Source: JBALVT01 sp045110675 (GTDB lineage: Bacteria > Pseudomonadota > Gammaproteobacteria > Pseudomonadales > Halieaceae). From it: 50,466 nucleotides of DNA. The DNA is taken from NCBI GenBank assembly GCA_045110675.1, contig JBGCGJ010000055.1, positions 1-50,466 of the forward strand, given 5' to 3'. Below the pieces are notes generated by a model that was not told the DNA's origin, searched no databases, and worked only from the letters and a program-made list of their open reading frames with translations. Positions 41,745 to 49,554 of this stretch are shown piece by piece (positions within the stretch are counted from its first letter, which is position 1; each line of letters starts with the position of its first letter). A program made the translations under genes and the position numbers.

Positions 41745-42818
41745 TCAGGCGTTGCCTTTCACCGAAACCTGTAATTCCTTTGCAAAATCCAGCATCCGCC
41801 GCAATGGCACCATCGCCTGCTCTCCGATAGCTGGATCGACAAATATTTCATTGTCGCCTCTATCGAAAACACCCGCGAGGGTCTCCAGTTCATTCATCGC
41901 CATCCAGGGGCAATTGGCACAGCTTCGACATGCAGCACCATCGCCGGCTGTGGGTGCAATAATAAACTCCTTGTCGGGAGCCTGTTGCTGCAACTTGTAA
42001 AAAATACCCTGGTCGGTCGCGACGATGAACTGCTTGTTGTCCATTTCACAGGCCGCTTTGATGATCTGTGTGGTTGAACCGACCCGGTCGGCTAGCTCCA
42101 GCACCGAAGCAGGCGATTCAGGATGCACCAGCACTGCCGCATCCGGGTAGACATTTTTTAAATCTGCAATACCCCTGGCCTTGAATTCCTCATGGACAAT
42201 ACAGGCACCGTCCCACATCAAGATGTCCGCTCCGGTTTTCCTGCGCACATAATCGCCCAAGTGCCGATCCGGTGCCCAAATAATCTTTTTGTCCTGCTCG
42301 GCTAGATGCTCGGCGACATCCAGGGCAATACTGGAGGTCACCACCCAATCGGCTCGCGCTTTCACCGCTGCGGAAGTATTGGCATATACCACAACTTCGC
42401 GATCCGGGTACTGATCGCAAAAGGCGGAGAACTCATCCACTGGACAGCCTAAATCCAGGGAGCACGTTGCCTCCAGGGTCGGCATAAGCACGCGCTTGTC
42501 AGGTGTGAGAATTTTCGCTGTCTCCCCCATGAACTTCACACCTGCCACCACTAGGGTTTGCGCCGGGTGATCGTGACCAAACCGGGCCATCTCCAGGGAA
42601 TCCGAGACGCATCCACCGGTCTCCTCGGCGAGAGCCTGAATGGCGGGAGCCGTGTAATAGTGCGCGATCAGGACAGCATTTTCCCGAATCAAGCGAGACT
42701 TAATTTGCTCAACTAGGTCTCGTTCCTGCTCTGGGCTAAGCTGCTTCTGCTCGGCCTGATCCAGGTGAACTTGCACCTGCTGGCGAATGGTTTCCAGTTT
42801 ATCGGAGGCTAGACTCAT
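41745..42818 (-). CDS. nadA: Quinolinate synthase NadA
   Basis: A 357-aa [4Fe-4S] enzyme that condenses iminoaspartate with dihydroxyacetone phosphate to quinolinate in de novo NAD synthesis. The three cluster cysteines lie in ATCSLDLGCP, in the DGACIVHE region and in CRSCANCPWMAMN. Other signatures are AHYYTAPAIQALAEETGG, FMGETAKILTPDKRVL, YANTSAAVKARADWVVTSS and HPESPASVLELADRVGST. It converges on the BepA-like gene (19 bp between stops) and is divergent from the Ddn-like gene. nadB is not in the window. Confidence 0.96.
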   Translation of the reverse strand: MSLASDKLETIRQQVQVHLDQAEQKQLSPEQERDLVEQIKSRLIRENAVLIAHYYTAPAIQALAEETGGCVSDSLEMARFGHDHPAQTLVVAGVKFMGETAKILTPDKRVLMPTLEATCSLDLGCPVDEFSAFCDQYPDREVVVYANTSAAVKARADWVVTSSIALDVAEHLAEQDKKIIWAPDRHLGDYVRRKTGADILMWDGACIVHEEFKARGIADLKNVYPDAAVLVHPESPASVLELADRVGSTTQIIKAACEMDNKQFIVATDQGIFYKLQQQAPDKEFIIAPTAGDGAACRSCANCPWMAMNELETLAGVFDRGDNEIFVDPAIGEQAMVPLRRMLDFAKELQVSVKGNA

Positions 42819-42871
42819 GGTTTCGTTTCATCTTTGCGGCGGGCTGTTTCGGCTAAAAATGTTACCACAAT

Positions 42872-42900
42872 TTGGCTGCCAGGGAATTCTTGGTTACATT
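42872..42900 (+). promoter_or_regulatory. Possible promoter of the Ddn-like gene
   Basis: TTGGCT (42872-42877) and TACATT (42895-42900) are 17 bp apart. The predicted start near 42907 leaves a 24-base leader with AGGGG about eight bases before the ATG at 42931. The boxes are only partial matches to the sigma-70 consensus. Confidence 0.35.
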
Positions 42901-42930
42901 GTGTCGTCATAACAATCCAGGGGATACACC

Positions 42931-43425
42931 ATGGTGAAATACGACTACGTTAAAACCCGTCGCGAGGACGTTCGGCCCATTGACGCCAAACAAGTGCCAA
43001 CAGTTCGATTCTTTATGCGCTGGGTAACAAAACTCAACGTTGCGGTTTTTCGGCTCACCAAAGGGAGAGTGATGAACAAGTTCATCGGCGGCTACCCAGT
43101 ATGCATTGTGACAACCAAAGGCGCGAAGACAGGTAAAATCAGGCGCATTGCTCTGATTCACCTACCCCACGGGGAAAACAATCTTTTAGTCGCGTCGCAA
43201 GGCGGCATGCCCAACAATCCGGTGTGGTACCACAACATTGTTGCCCACCCCGAGATCCAAATAATGGTCGGAGGCGAAGAGAAGACCTATCGCGCCAGGC
43301 AAATTGACGATGAGGAAAAGGCCGCTCTGTGGCCACATCTGTTATCGCTATATCCTGACTTTGATGAGTATCAAGCCAGAACAGACCGCAATATACCGGT
43401 GTTTTCCTGTGAGCCTATTCGTTAG
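42931..43425 (+). CDS. Deazaflavin-dependent nitroreductase-family (Ddn-like) protein
   Basis: A 164-aa protein with the split beta-barrel pattern of the Ddn/deazaflavin nitroreductase family. The phrases VCIVTTKGAKTGKIRRIALIH, LLVASQGGMPNNPVWYHNIVAHPEIQIMVGG and the C-terminal YPDFDEYQARTDRNIPVF are diagnostic. In actinobacteria members use coenzyme F420. In gammaproteobacteria the cofactor is not settled and could be a flavin. A ribosome binding site (AGGGG) supports the start. It stands alone between nadA and the crotonase-fold gene, both on the other strand. Confidence 0.82.
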   Translation: MVKYDYVKTRREDVRPIDAKQVPTVRFFMRWVTKLNVAVFRLTKGRVMNKFIGGYPVCIVTTKGAKTGKIRRIALIHLPHGENNLLVASQGGMPNNPVWYHNIVAHPEIQIMVGGEEKTYRARQIDDEEKAALWPHLLSLYPDFDEYQARTDRNIPVFSCEPIR

Positions 43426-43429
43426 CGTT

Positions 43430-43445
43430 GCGAGCTTAAGCTTGC
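43430..43445. terminator. Weak palindrome between convergent genes
   Basis: GCGAGCTTAAGCTTGC can fold into a 6-bp stem with a 4-base loop between the Ddn-like and crotonase-fold stops. A clear T run is missing, so it may be only a poor bidirectional terminator. Confidence 0.25.
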
Positions 43446-43450
43446 TGAGC

Positions 43451-44263
43451 TCAGTCTTTTAGCCAGTCTGGCCAGTCATCGGACACACTGCCAGTCCAGC
43501 GAGGCTCTCTTCTTTCAAAGTAAGCCATACCACCTTCCACCGCGTCGGGCTTGGTCATACTGTAGTTGAGCGCTTTGCTCTCCAGCACTGCCAGCTCACC
43601 GAGACTCATATCGAGGCCGCGCCACAATAAACGCTTGTGCAAACCCACAGCCACGGGCGCGCAATTGATAGCGATATCTCTGGCTATTTCCAGTGCGGTA
43701 TCCAGTACCTGATCAGCGGGAACACTTCTACCCGCCAGACCCCACTCAACTGCCTGGGTGCCGGTGAGTCGCTCCGCCCGCACCAACAACTCAAACGCTT
43801 TTTCAAATCCCACCAGGCGTGGCAAGACATATTCCATGGCAAAGTCAGTTACGACGCCTCGCCGTGCCTGCAGAAATCCATACTTGCTGTCATTTGCCAA
43901 AACCCGCATGTCAGCCTGAACGGCCAGGCCCATACCAGCACCCACCGCATGGCCATTGCAAGCGGCAATCACGGGCTTGCGCACCTGCCAGGCCTGCATA
44001 CTCAGCGGGCATGAATTCACCTCGACCGTTTGCGCACCACTGTCAAAGGTGGCGCCACCGCCGCTCATATCAGCACCTGCACAGAAAATGTTTCCGGCTC
44101 CGGTTAGCACGACGACGCGCACCTCATCGTCTTGATCGCAACGCCGATAGGCATCGCCTATACCCTCCAACATGCCTGAGGTAATACTGTTGTGGGCATC
44201 GGGACGATTCAAGGTGATAACTGCAATGCCTTCGCTGATTTCGAAGTTAATATCGTTGTTCAT
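43451..44263 (-). CDS. Enoyl-CoA hydratase/isomerase superfamily protein
   Basis: A 270-aa crotonase-fold protein. The CoA-binding motif is AGNIFCAGADMS and the oxyanion-hole region NGHAVGAGMGLAVQADMRVLA. Both glutamates of true enoyl-CoA hydratases are replaced: the first by Gly (GAGMG), the second by Gln (FLQARRG). It is therefore unlikely to be a plain hydratase, and isomerase, thioesterase or other superfamily chemistry is possible. It is separate from the steroid operon and converges on the Ddn-like gene with 25 bp between stops. A weak GC-rich palindrome at 43430-43445 lies in that gap. Confidence 0.8.
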   Translation of the reverse strand: MNNDINFEISEGIAVITLNRPDAHNSITSGMLEGIGDAYRRCDQDDEVRVVVLTGAGNIFCAGADMSGGGATFDSGAQTVEVNSCPLSMQAWQVRKPVIAACNGHAVGAGMGLAVQADMRVLANDSKYGFLQARRGVVTDFAMEYVLPRLVGFEKAFELLVRAERLTGTQAVEWGLAGRSVPADQVLDTALEIARDIAINCAPVAVGLHKRLLWRGLDMSLGELAVLESKALNYSMTKPDAVEGGMAYFERREPRWTGSVSDDWPDWLKD

Positions 44264-44598
44264 GTGGCTGAATAATTCCTGAGATTTGATGGCTCTAGCT
44301 TACCTCGCGCAGCATCTCAGGCAATGGTGTGGGAGGCCAGGAATGACTATCGCAAATTTGCTTGGACAGGTTTTCCCGACTCGTAGACTCAACGCCTGCG
44401 TCCCAATTTGGAGACTCGGGCGTCACCAGCTCTGCCTATTGGTAATTTTTATTAAACAATGACTAGAATTCTGATGAAATATTCCGTATAACTCCATGTT
44501 ATATAAAGAATAAAGACTAATCTAAGTGCGCAGCCACCCACCCTAATGTCGGCTAAAGCTTGGATCGACCCGTAAAGTGTGAAGTTTCAGAGGTACCC
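44264..44598. other. 335-bp divergent intergenic region
   Basis: This stretch separates the crotonase-fold gene (minus) from the GGDEF-EAL gene (plus). The right half (about 44440-44525) is AT-rich with TATATA/TATAAA runs near 44500, as expected of a promoter, but I find no convincing -35/-10 pair. I see no RNA gene, repeat or ORF of note. Confidence 0.4.
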
Positions 44599-46305
44599 GT
44601 GGACCAGCACAAGGTATTAATTATATCGGAGAACACGACAGATCAGCTGATTTTGTCGTCTTGTCTCGAGCGCGCTGTTCCACAGAGGTTTGTCTTGGCT
44701 GTAGCGGAATCTATCGAACGTCCGCTGGAAGCCCTAATGGAGCCCAGTAACTCGGTCGTCGTCATTTCTTACGCACCGGAAACCGAGTATGTGCTGCGCC
44801 TTGCACAGAAGAACAACGTCACAATCCCCATCATCGTATTGATGGACGAGGCAAACGCAGAAGTGATTGCCCAGCTCAAAGAGTATGGCGCTCAAGACTA
44901 TCTGGTTCGCGGCCAGCTACAAGATGCCCTGGTTCACAGAGTCCTCGACTACAGCATCCAGTTGAAAGCGGCGCGGGAACGAATACAACAGCTTTCCAAT
45001 CGCGATCCATTGACAGGATCCTTGAACCGAACCGGCTTCAGGGCGCATGTTGAACGCGCAATGGAGCGATCAGAACGCTATGGTTTCAACACCGCGCTGC
45101 TCTATATCAATATCGACCAGTTCGCTAATATCAACGATCACTATGGCGAAGCGGCTGGCGACTTGATGATCAAGACCATATCCAATCGCCTGACCAATAA
45201 ATTGCGCAGTACCGACAGTATCGCCCGCTTGGGTGGAGACGAATTTGCCATTGTGCTGGAAGACGTCAGCTCAGAAAACAATGTTCAGACTATTGCCGAG
45301 AAAATGCTCAAGTCGATTTCCGGCCCGATGATTTTGAGCGAACAACAGGTTTCCGTTGACGCAAGCATTGGCGGCTCAATTTATCCAGAAGACGGCAAAG
45401 CGTTTTCGGACCTGGTGGACGGCTCTCGCAGTGCTATGCAACAAGCCAAAGCGGTAGACGGCGGCAAGTACATCCGATATTCAGAAGCATTACAGTTTGA
45501 TGAAGCGGGAAACAGCTCTCTGGCCGCAGAATTGCGCACAGCGATTCGCAAAAACCAGTTTGAGCTTCACTATCAGCCACGAGTCGACCTCAATTCCGGG
45601 CAGCTAGTGGGACTGGAAGCATTGCTGCGCTGGAATCACCCGGAGCGCGGACTGGTGTATCCCGGAGAATTTCTCTCGGAATGCGAAGACATGGGCCTGA
45701 TGAAAACCATTGGCTATCAAATTATTCAACACGCCTGCAGTGCCCTATCCTGGCTGGAAGACCAAGGGTTACAGCATGTGGATGTCGCGGTGAACATCTC
45801 TTTCTCACAAATTCAGGACGATCGATTTGTCGAAGTCGTGAAAGATATCGTCAAGCGCAGCAACGCGGATATCTCGCGATTGGAATTTGAGCTGACAGAA
45901 ACCACCATCTTGAAGAGCCCCGGTGCGATCAAAGCGAGAATGGATGAACTGCGTTTATTGGGCATTTCATTTTCCCTGGACGATTTCGGAACCGGTTTCT
46001 CACAGTTGTCACACTTGACCGAATTGCCTATATCCTCATTGAAGATTGATGCCAGTTTTGTTCGCGAGGTACCGCAAAACACTCATCAAGCCGCTGTTTG
46101 CATCATGATTATTGAAATGGCACAGCGATTGGATATGGCGGTCATTGCGGAGGGCGCAGAAACCTTTGAGCAGATAGAATTCCTCAAACAGAACGAATGC
46201 CAACAGGTGCAGGGGTTCTACTATTCCCAGGCGATACCGCTACAGCAGCTGCCTAGATTTGTAGAAGAGCAACGCTTCAAACGACGAGAGCTGCTACATT
46301 CCTAG
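44599..46305 (+). CDS. GGDEF-EAL protein with degenerate receiver-like domain
   Basis: A 568-aa predicted bifunctional c-di-GMP enzyme. The N-terminal receiver-like domain (about 1-125, VLIISENTTDQLILSSCL) lacks a phosphoacceptor Asp in VVVISYAPE. GGDEF (about 135-300) has an intact ARLGGDEFAIVL and an I-site RSTD five residues before it. EAL (about 315-560) keeps GLEALLRW, ELTETTIL, DDFGTGFSQL, LKIDASF and AEGAETFEQ, so both activities look possible. The longest frame starts at TTG 44560; the GTG at 44599, with AGAGG five bases upstream, is a better start and begins the receiver domain cleanly. Confidence 0.88.
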   Translation: MDQHKVLIISENTTDQLILSSCLERAVPQRFVLAVAESIERPLEALMEPSNSVVVISYAPETEYVLRLAQKNNVTIPIIVLMDEANAEVIAQLKEYGAQDYLVRGQLQDALVHRVLDYSIQLKAARERIQQLSNRDPLTGSLNRTGFRAHVERAMERSERYGFNTALLYINIDQFANINDHYGEAAGDLMIKTISNRLTNKLRSTDSIARLGGDEFAIVLEDVSSENNVQTIAEKMLKSISGPMILSEQQVSVDASIGGSIYPEDGKAFSDLVDGSRSAMQQAKAVDGGKYIRYSEALQFDEAGNSSLAAELRTAIRKNQFELHYQPRVDLNSGQLVGLEALLRWNHPERGLVYPGEFLSECEDMGLMKTIGYQIIQHACSALSWLEDQGLQHVDVAVNISFSQIQDDRFVEVVKDIVKRSNADISRLEFELTETTILKSPGAIKARMDELRLLGISFSLDDFGTGFSQLSHLTELPISSLKIDASFVREVPQNTHQAAVCIMIIEMAQRLDMAVIAEGAETFEQIEFLKQNECQQVQGFYYSQAIPLQQLPRFVEEQRFKRRELLHS

Positions 46306-46325
46306 CCGAAAGCGTAGGTGGTAGC

Positions 46326-47552
46326 TCAGCTGGCGATTCGGTTTCGCCCTCCTCTTTTCGCCCTATACAAATTCTTATCCGCTTTCTTTAAGACAGACAT
46401 TGCATCGTCTGATTCCTCACAGCGCTCGGCGACCCCAATGCTCACCGTCACTGAAACATGGCCGCACGCTACTCGCGTCGCCCCGCGCTTTTGAGTGCCG
46501 CGCGAAGTTTTCTTGGGGCGCAATTTACTATCTCGCAGCGACATCTCGTAATCGGCGATAGAAGTCCTCAGTAGTTCAAGAGGTTCCAGGCATTGCTCTG
46601 CCTCCTTGCGCGGAAAAACAAGCGCAAATTCTTCACCCCCATACCGGTAGGCGGTACCGCCCGCTACCTGTTTGATTCGGGATGCCACCAGCCGCAATAC
46701 CTGATCACCCACATCGTGACCAAACTTGTCGTTGAATTTTTTAAAGTGATCAACGTCGACCATGGCAATACTGTAGTGGCGTCCAAGGCTCTTTAGGCGC
46801 TCGTTGAGCGCGCGCCTACCGAAGAGCCCTGTCAAATCATCCCTATAAGCCATAGCGTGAGAACTGAGTAAAAGCCCGTAGACCAGACATACCCCCGCCG
46901 CTGTGCACAGCGCAATAGAAATGTAATCCAAATGTAAAAACTGCAAGGTTAAGAACAATGCCAGCACACACGCGGTCAAAGCAGCCTCAGAATCATTGTT
47001 GCGAAGGCTCAATAAAAAAGTGGCGAAAAGAATAACCGCGAGTGACATCAGGGCGATGACATTGGGCAATAAATAACCACCTGATGATCTAGAGTGAATT
47101 TGCGCATCGAGACTTTCGCTCAGTGCAGGAAGCCAAATGGGTAAATAAAAGCAAGCAATCGCCAAAGCAGAAAAAACTATAACGGTGATTAGACCGTGAA
47201 TATTCCATATTCCACGCTCGGGCACAGCAAACAAAAACAGCGCGAGGATTGGCAGGCTGACACTAACGCCTAAAAAAATGCCTCTGGCATTGGCATCGGA
47301 AAGGCTAACTTGCAATTCGCTTTGAATAAGCCAATACAGTGCCGCGACCGCCACGGCAGCGAGCAGCATACGAACACGCCTGAACTGAAACGCCATAAAA
47401 ACTGCAGCAATACAGGTTAAATACGGCATATTGCTGACTAGAATTCGCATCTCTGTGGACAGCCCAGCCAGGTATTCTCGAAAAACATAGGCGAGAATTA
47501 CCAAAGAGACTGGAATGACCAGCCGCAGTAGCGCTAGAAAATGCAATTGCAT
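46326..47552 (-). CDS. Membrane diguanylate cyclase (GGDEF)
   Basis: A 408-aa protein. The N-terminal 235 residues hold about eight hydrophobic segments with short loops and no known sensor motif; the C-terminal GGDEF domain (about 245-408) has RYGGEEFALVF as active site. There is no RxxD inhibitory site at the usual place (VAGG there), so product inhibition may be absent. A proline/lysine-rich loop (RPKKTSRGTQKRG) precedes the final VSIGVAERCEE segment. The longest frame begins at TTG 47564; ATG 47552 is preferred. It converges on the GGDEF-EAL gene (20 bp) and is divergent from the REC-GGDEF-EAL gene. Confidence 0.87.
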   Translation of the reverse strand: MQLHFLALLRLVIPVSLVILAYVFREYLAGLSTEMRILVSNMPYLTCIAAVFMAFQFRRVRMLLAAVAVAALYWLIQSELQVSLSDANARGIFLGVSVSLPILALFLFAVPERGIWNIHGLITVIVFSALAIACFYLPIWLPALSESLDAQIHSRSSGGYLLPNVIALMSLAVILFATFLLSLRNNDSEAALTACVLALFLTLQFLHLDYISIALCTAAGVCLVYGLLLSSHAMAYRDDLTGLFGRRALNERLKSLGRHYSIAMVDVDHFKKFNDKFGHDVGDQVLRLVASRIKQVAGGTAYRYGGEEFALVFPRKEAEQCLEPLELLRTSIADYEMSLRDSKLRPKKTSRGTQKRGATRVACGHVSVTVSIGVAERCEESDDAMSVLKKADKNLYRAKRGGRNRIAS

Positions 47553-47709
47553 CGAGTGGATCAAACCCCTGTTTTACGATGACTTATTCTGGTCTTTGTT
47601 GTTCTTGGCGACTAACACAGCAACCCCTGAGCCCAAGCATTCACACTAGGCGCGACGCCCCAGTGATGATAGCCTAGAACCACTCTAAGAAGCAGTACCT
47701 GAAGGTCAA

Positions 47710-49533
47710 ATGTCCACCAGTCACGAGACAAATCAACGAGCGAAAATTCTTGTATGCGATGACGACCAGAACGTAAGGTTGCTCACTCGGCAATGTCTCG
47801 AAGCAGAAGATATGGCCGTTGTCGAAGCCTCAAATGGTCCCGAGGCTTTAGACGTTTTCGTTCGCGAGCGCCCCGATCTCGTCTTCCTCGATGTAGAGAT
47901 GCCTGGGATGACAGGCCTGGAAGTCTGCAAGCGGATTCGATTAATGCCTCAGGGCGAATCGATCCCGATTATGATTGTGACAGGCTCAGACGATCGTCAA
48001 TCAATCGACCAGGGGTTTGATGCCGGAGCTACTCAGTACAAGACCAAGCCGGTCAACTGGTCGCTACTGGGCCGTGATGTACAGTACATGCTGCGCGCGA
48101 GCAACGCCTTCAATGCCTTAAAACGTCAAGAGGACCGCCTGCGATACCTCGCCTATTACGATCCGTTGACGAGCCTACCCAACAGGCGAAGTTTTACAGA
48201 GCAGCTAAGTCGCATCATAAAACGCAGTCAGCGTCGGAAGTCCAACGCCGCACTGATGTTCATCGATCTCGATCACTTTAAACGCATCAACGATTCTATC
48301 GGACACGGACGTGGCGACCGACTGTTGGTGGAGATTGCCAAACGATTAACTATCGAACTGCGCGCCGACGATGCGGTTAACTACTTCGGCGAACCCGAAG
48401 AAGATAATGACGGCGACGATTCGGATCGCCAAGAGCCGGGAACTGAAATTGCCCGGCTCGGCGGTGACGAGTTTACAGTAGTGTTGTCCGACGTGCCCGA
48501 CATTAGCCATGTAAAAGTCGTGGCCAACCGAATTCTGCACTCGCTGTCTCAACCTATACAGCTGCAATCTCACAACCCCGTGGTAACGCCGAGCATAGGT
48601 ATCGCCCTATACCCCGAAGATGGCACCGACCCGGACACCCTGGTGCGCAATGCAGACACCGCGATGTATGCCGCAAAGTCTGAAGGACGAGCCTGTTTCA
48701 GATTTTACAACGAGCGCATGAATGCCAAAGCTGTTGAACAGCTGAAGATGGAGGAAGATCTTCGCCTGGGTATGAAGCGTGGGGAACTGGAGCTGCGCTA
48801 CCAGCCTCAAATTGAAGTACCCTCAGGCAAAGTGGTTAGCCTGGAAGCCTTGGTTCGCTGGAAGCATCCGAAGCGCGGCATGATATCGCCACTGGAGTTT
48901 ATCCCGGTGGCCGAACGTACTGGACAAATAATCGAACTGGGCGAATGGGTAATGCTGGAGGTTGCAAAGCACTGTACCTACTGGGACACCCTGGGCCTGG
49001 AAGATTTCAGAGTGTGTATCAACATCTCGCCCTTACAGTTTAATCAGGGAAATCTTCCCCAGTATTTTTCAGATTATTTAGTCAAAACCGGTATCAGCCC
49101 GGAGCGTATTGAATTAGAGCTGACCGAAAGCGCGATTATGACCGACGCCGAAACTAACATAGCAAAATTGGCGGAGCTCAAAGACCTGGGCATGGCACTG
49201 GCCGTCGATGATTTTGGTACAGGTTATTCCTCACTGAGCTATCTCAAGCGCTTCCCAATAGACACCTTGAAAATTGATCAAAGTTTCGTAGCCGACCTCG
49301 ATAGTGCCGATGGCGCCGCAATCGTCGATGCGATCCTGGCGCTTTCGAGAACCTTACAGCTGCGAGTGATTGCAGAGGGCATCGAAACGGAGGCGCAGAA
49401 AAACTACCTGGTTGAGAAAAATTGCGATTTGTTGCAAGGCTATCATTTCTCTCGGCCCATCTACCCGGAAGACGTTCCCACGATATTACGGCAGGACTTC
49501 ACCAGTTTTTTTACGGAATCAATCGAAAATTAA
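47710..49533 (+). CDS. Response regulator with GGDEF and EAL domains
   Basis: A 607-aa protein: receiver domain (about 12-130) with acidic DDD, phosphoacceptor Asp in LVFLDVEMPGM and Lys in YKTKPVN; GGDEF (about 145-335) with RLGGDEFTVVL; EAL (about 345-600) with SLEALVRW, ELTESAIM, DDFGTGYSSL, LKIDQSF and AEGIETEAQ. Both c-di-GMP sites look intact. An acidic insertion of about 24 residues separates the I-site-like RADD from GGDEF, a spacing of 29 instead of 5. Phosphorylation by an unlinked kinase is likely. AAGG lies about six bases before the ATG. Confidence 0.92.
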   Translation: MSTSHETNQRAKILVCDDDQNVRLLTRQCLEAEDMAVVEASNGPEALDVFVRERPDLVFLDVEMPGMTGLEVCKRIRLMPQGESIPIMIVTGSDDRQSIDQGFDAGATQYKTKPVNWSLLGRDVQYMLRASNAFNALKRQEDRLRYLAYYDPLTSLPNRRSFTEQLSRIIKRSQRRKSNAALMFIDLDHFKRINDSIGHGRGDRLLVEIAKRLTIELRADDAVNYFGEPEEDNDGDDSDRQEPGTEIARLGGDEFTVVLSDVPDISHVKVVANRILHSLSQPIQLQSHNPVVTPSIGIALYPEDGTDPDTLVRNADTAMYAAKSEGRACFRFYNERMNAKAVEQLKMEEDLRLGMKRGELELRYQPQIEVPSGKVVSLEALVRWKHPKRGMISPLEFIPVAERTGQIIELGEWVMLEVAKHCTYWDTLGLEDFRVCINISPLQFNQGNLPQYFSDYLVKTGISPERIELELTESAIMTDAETNIAKLAELKDLGMALAVDDFGTGYSSLSYLKRFPIDTLKIDQSFVADLDSADGAAIVDAILALSRTLQLRVIAEGIETEAQKNYLVEKNCDLLQGYHFSRPIYPEDVPTILRQDFTSFFTESIEN

Positions 49534-49554
49534 CTTACCGGCTATACTCTAATC

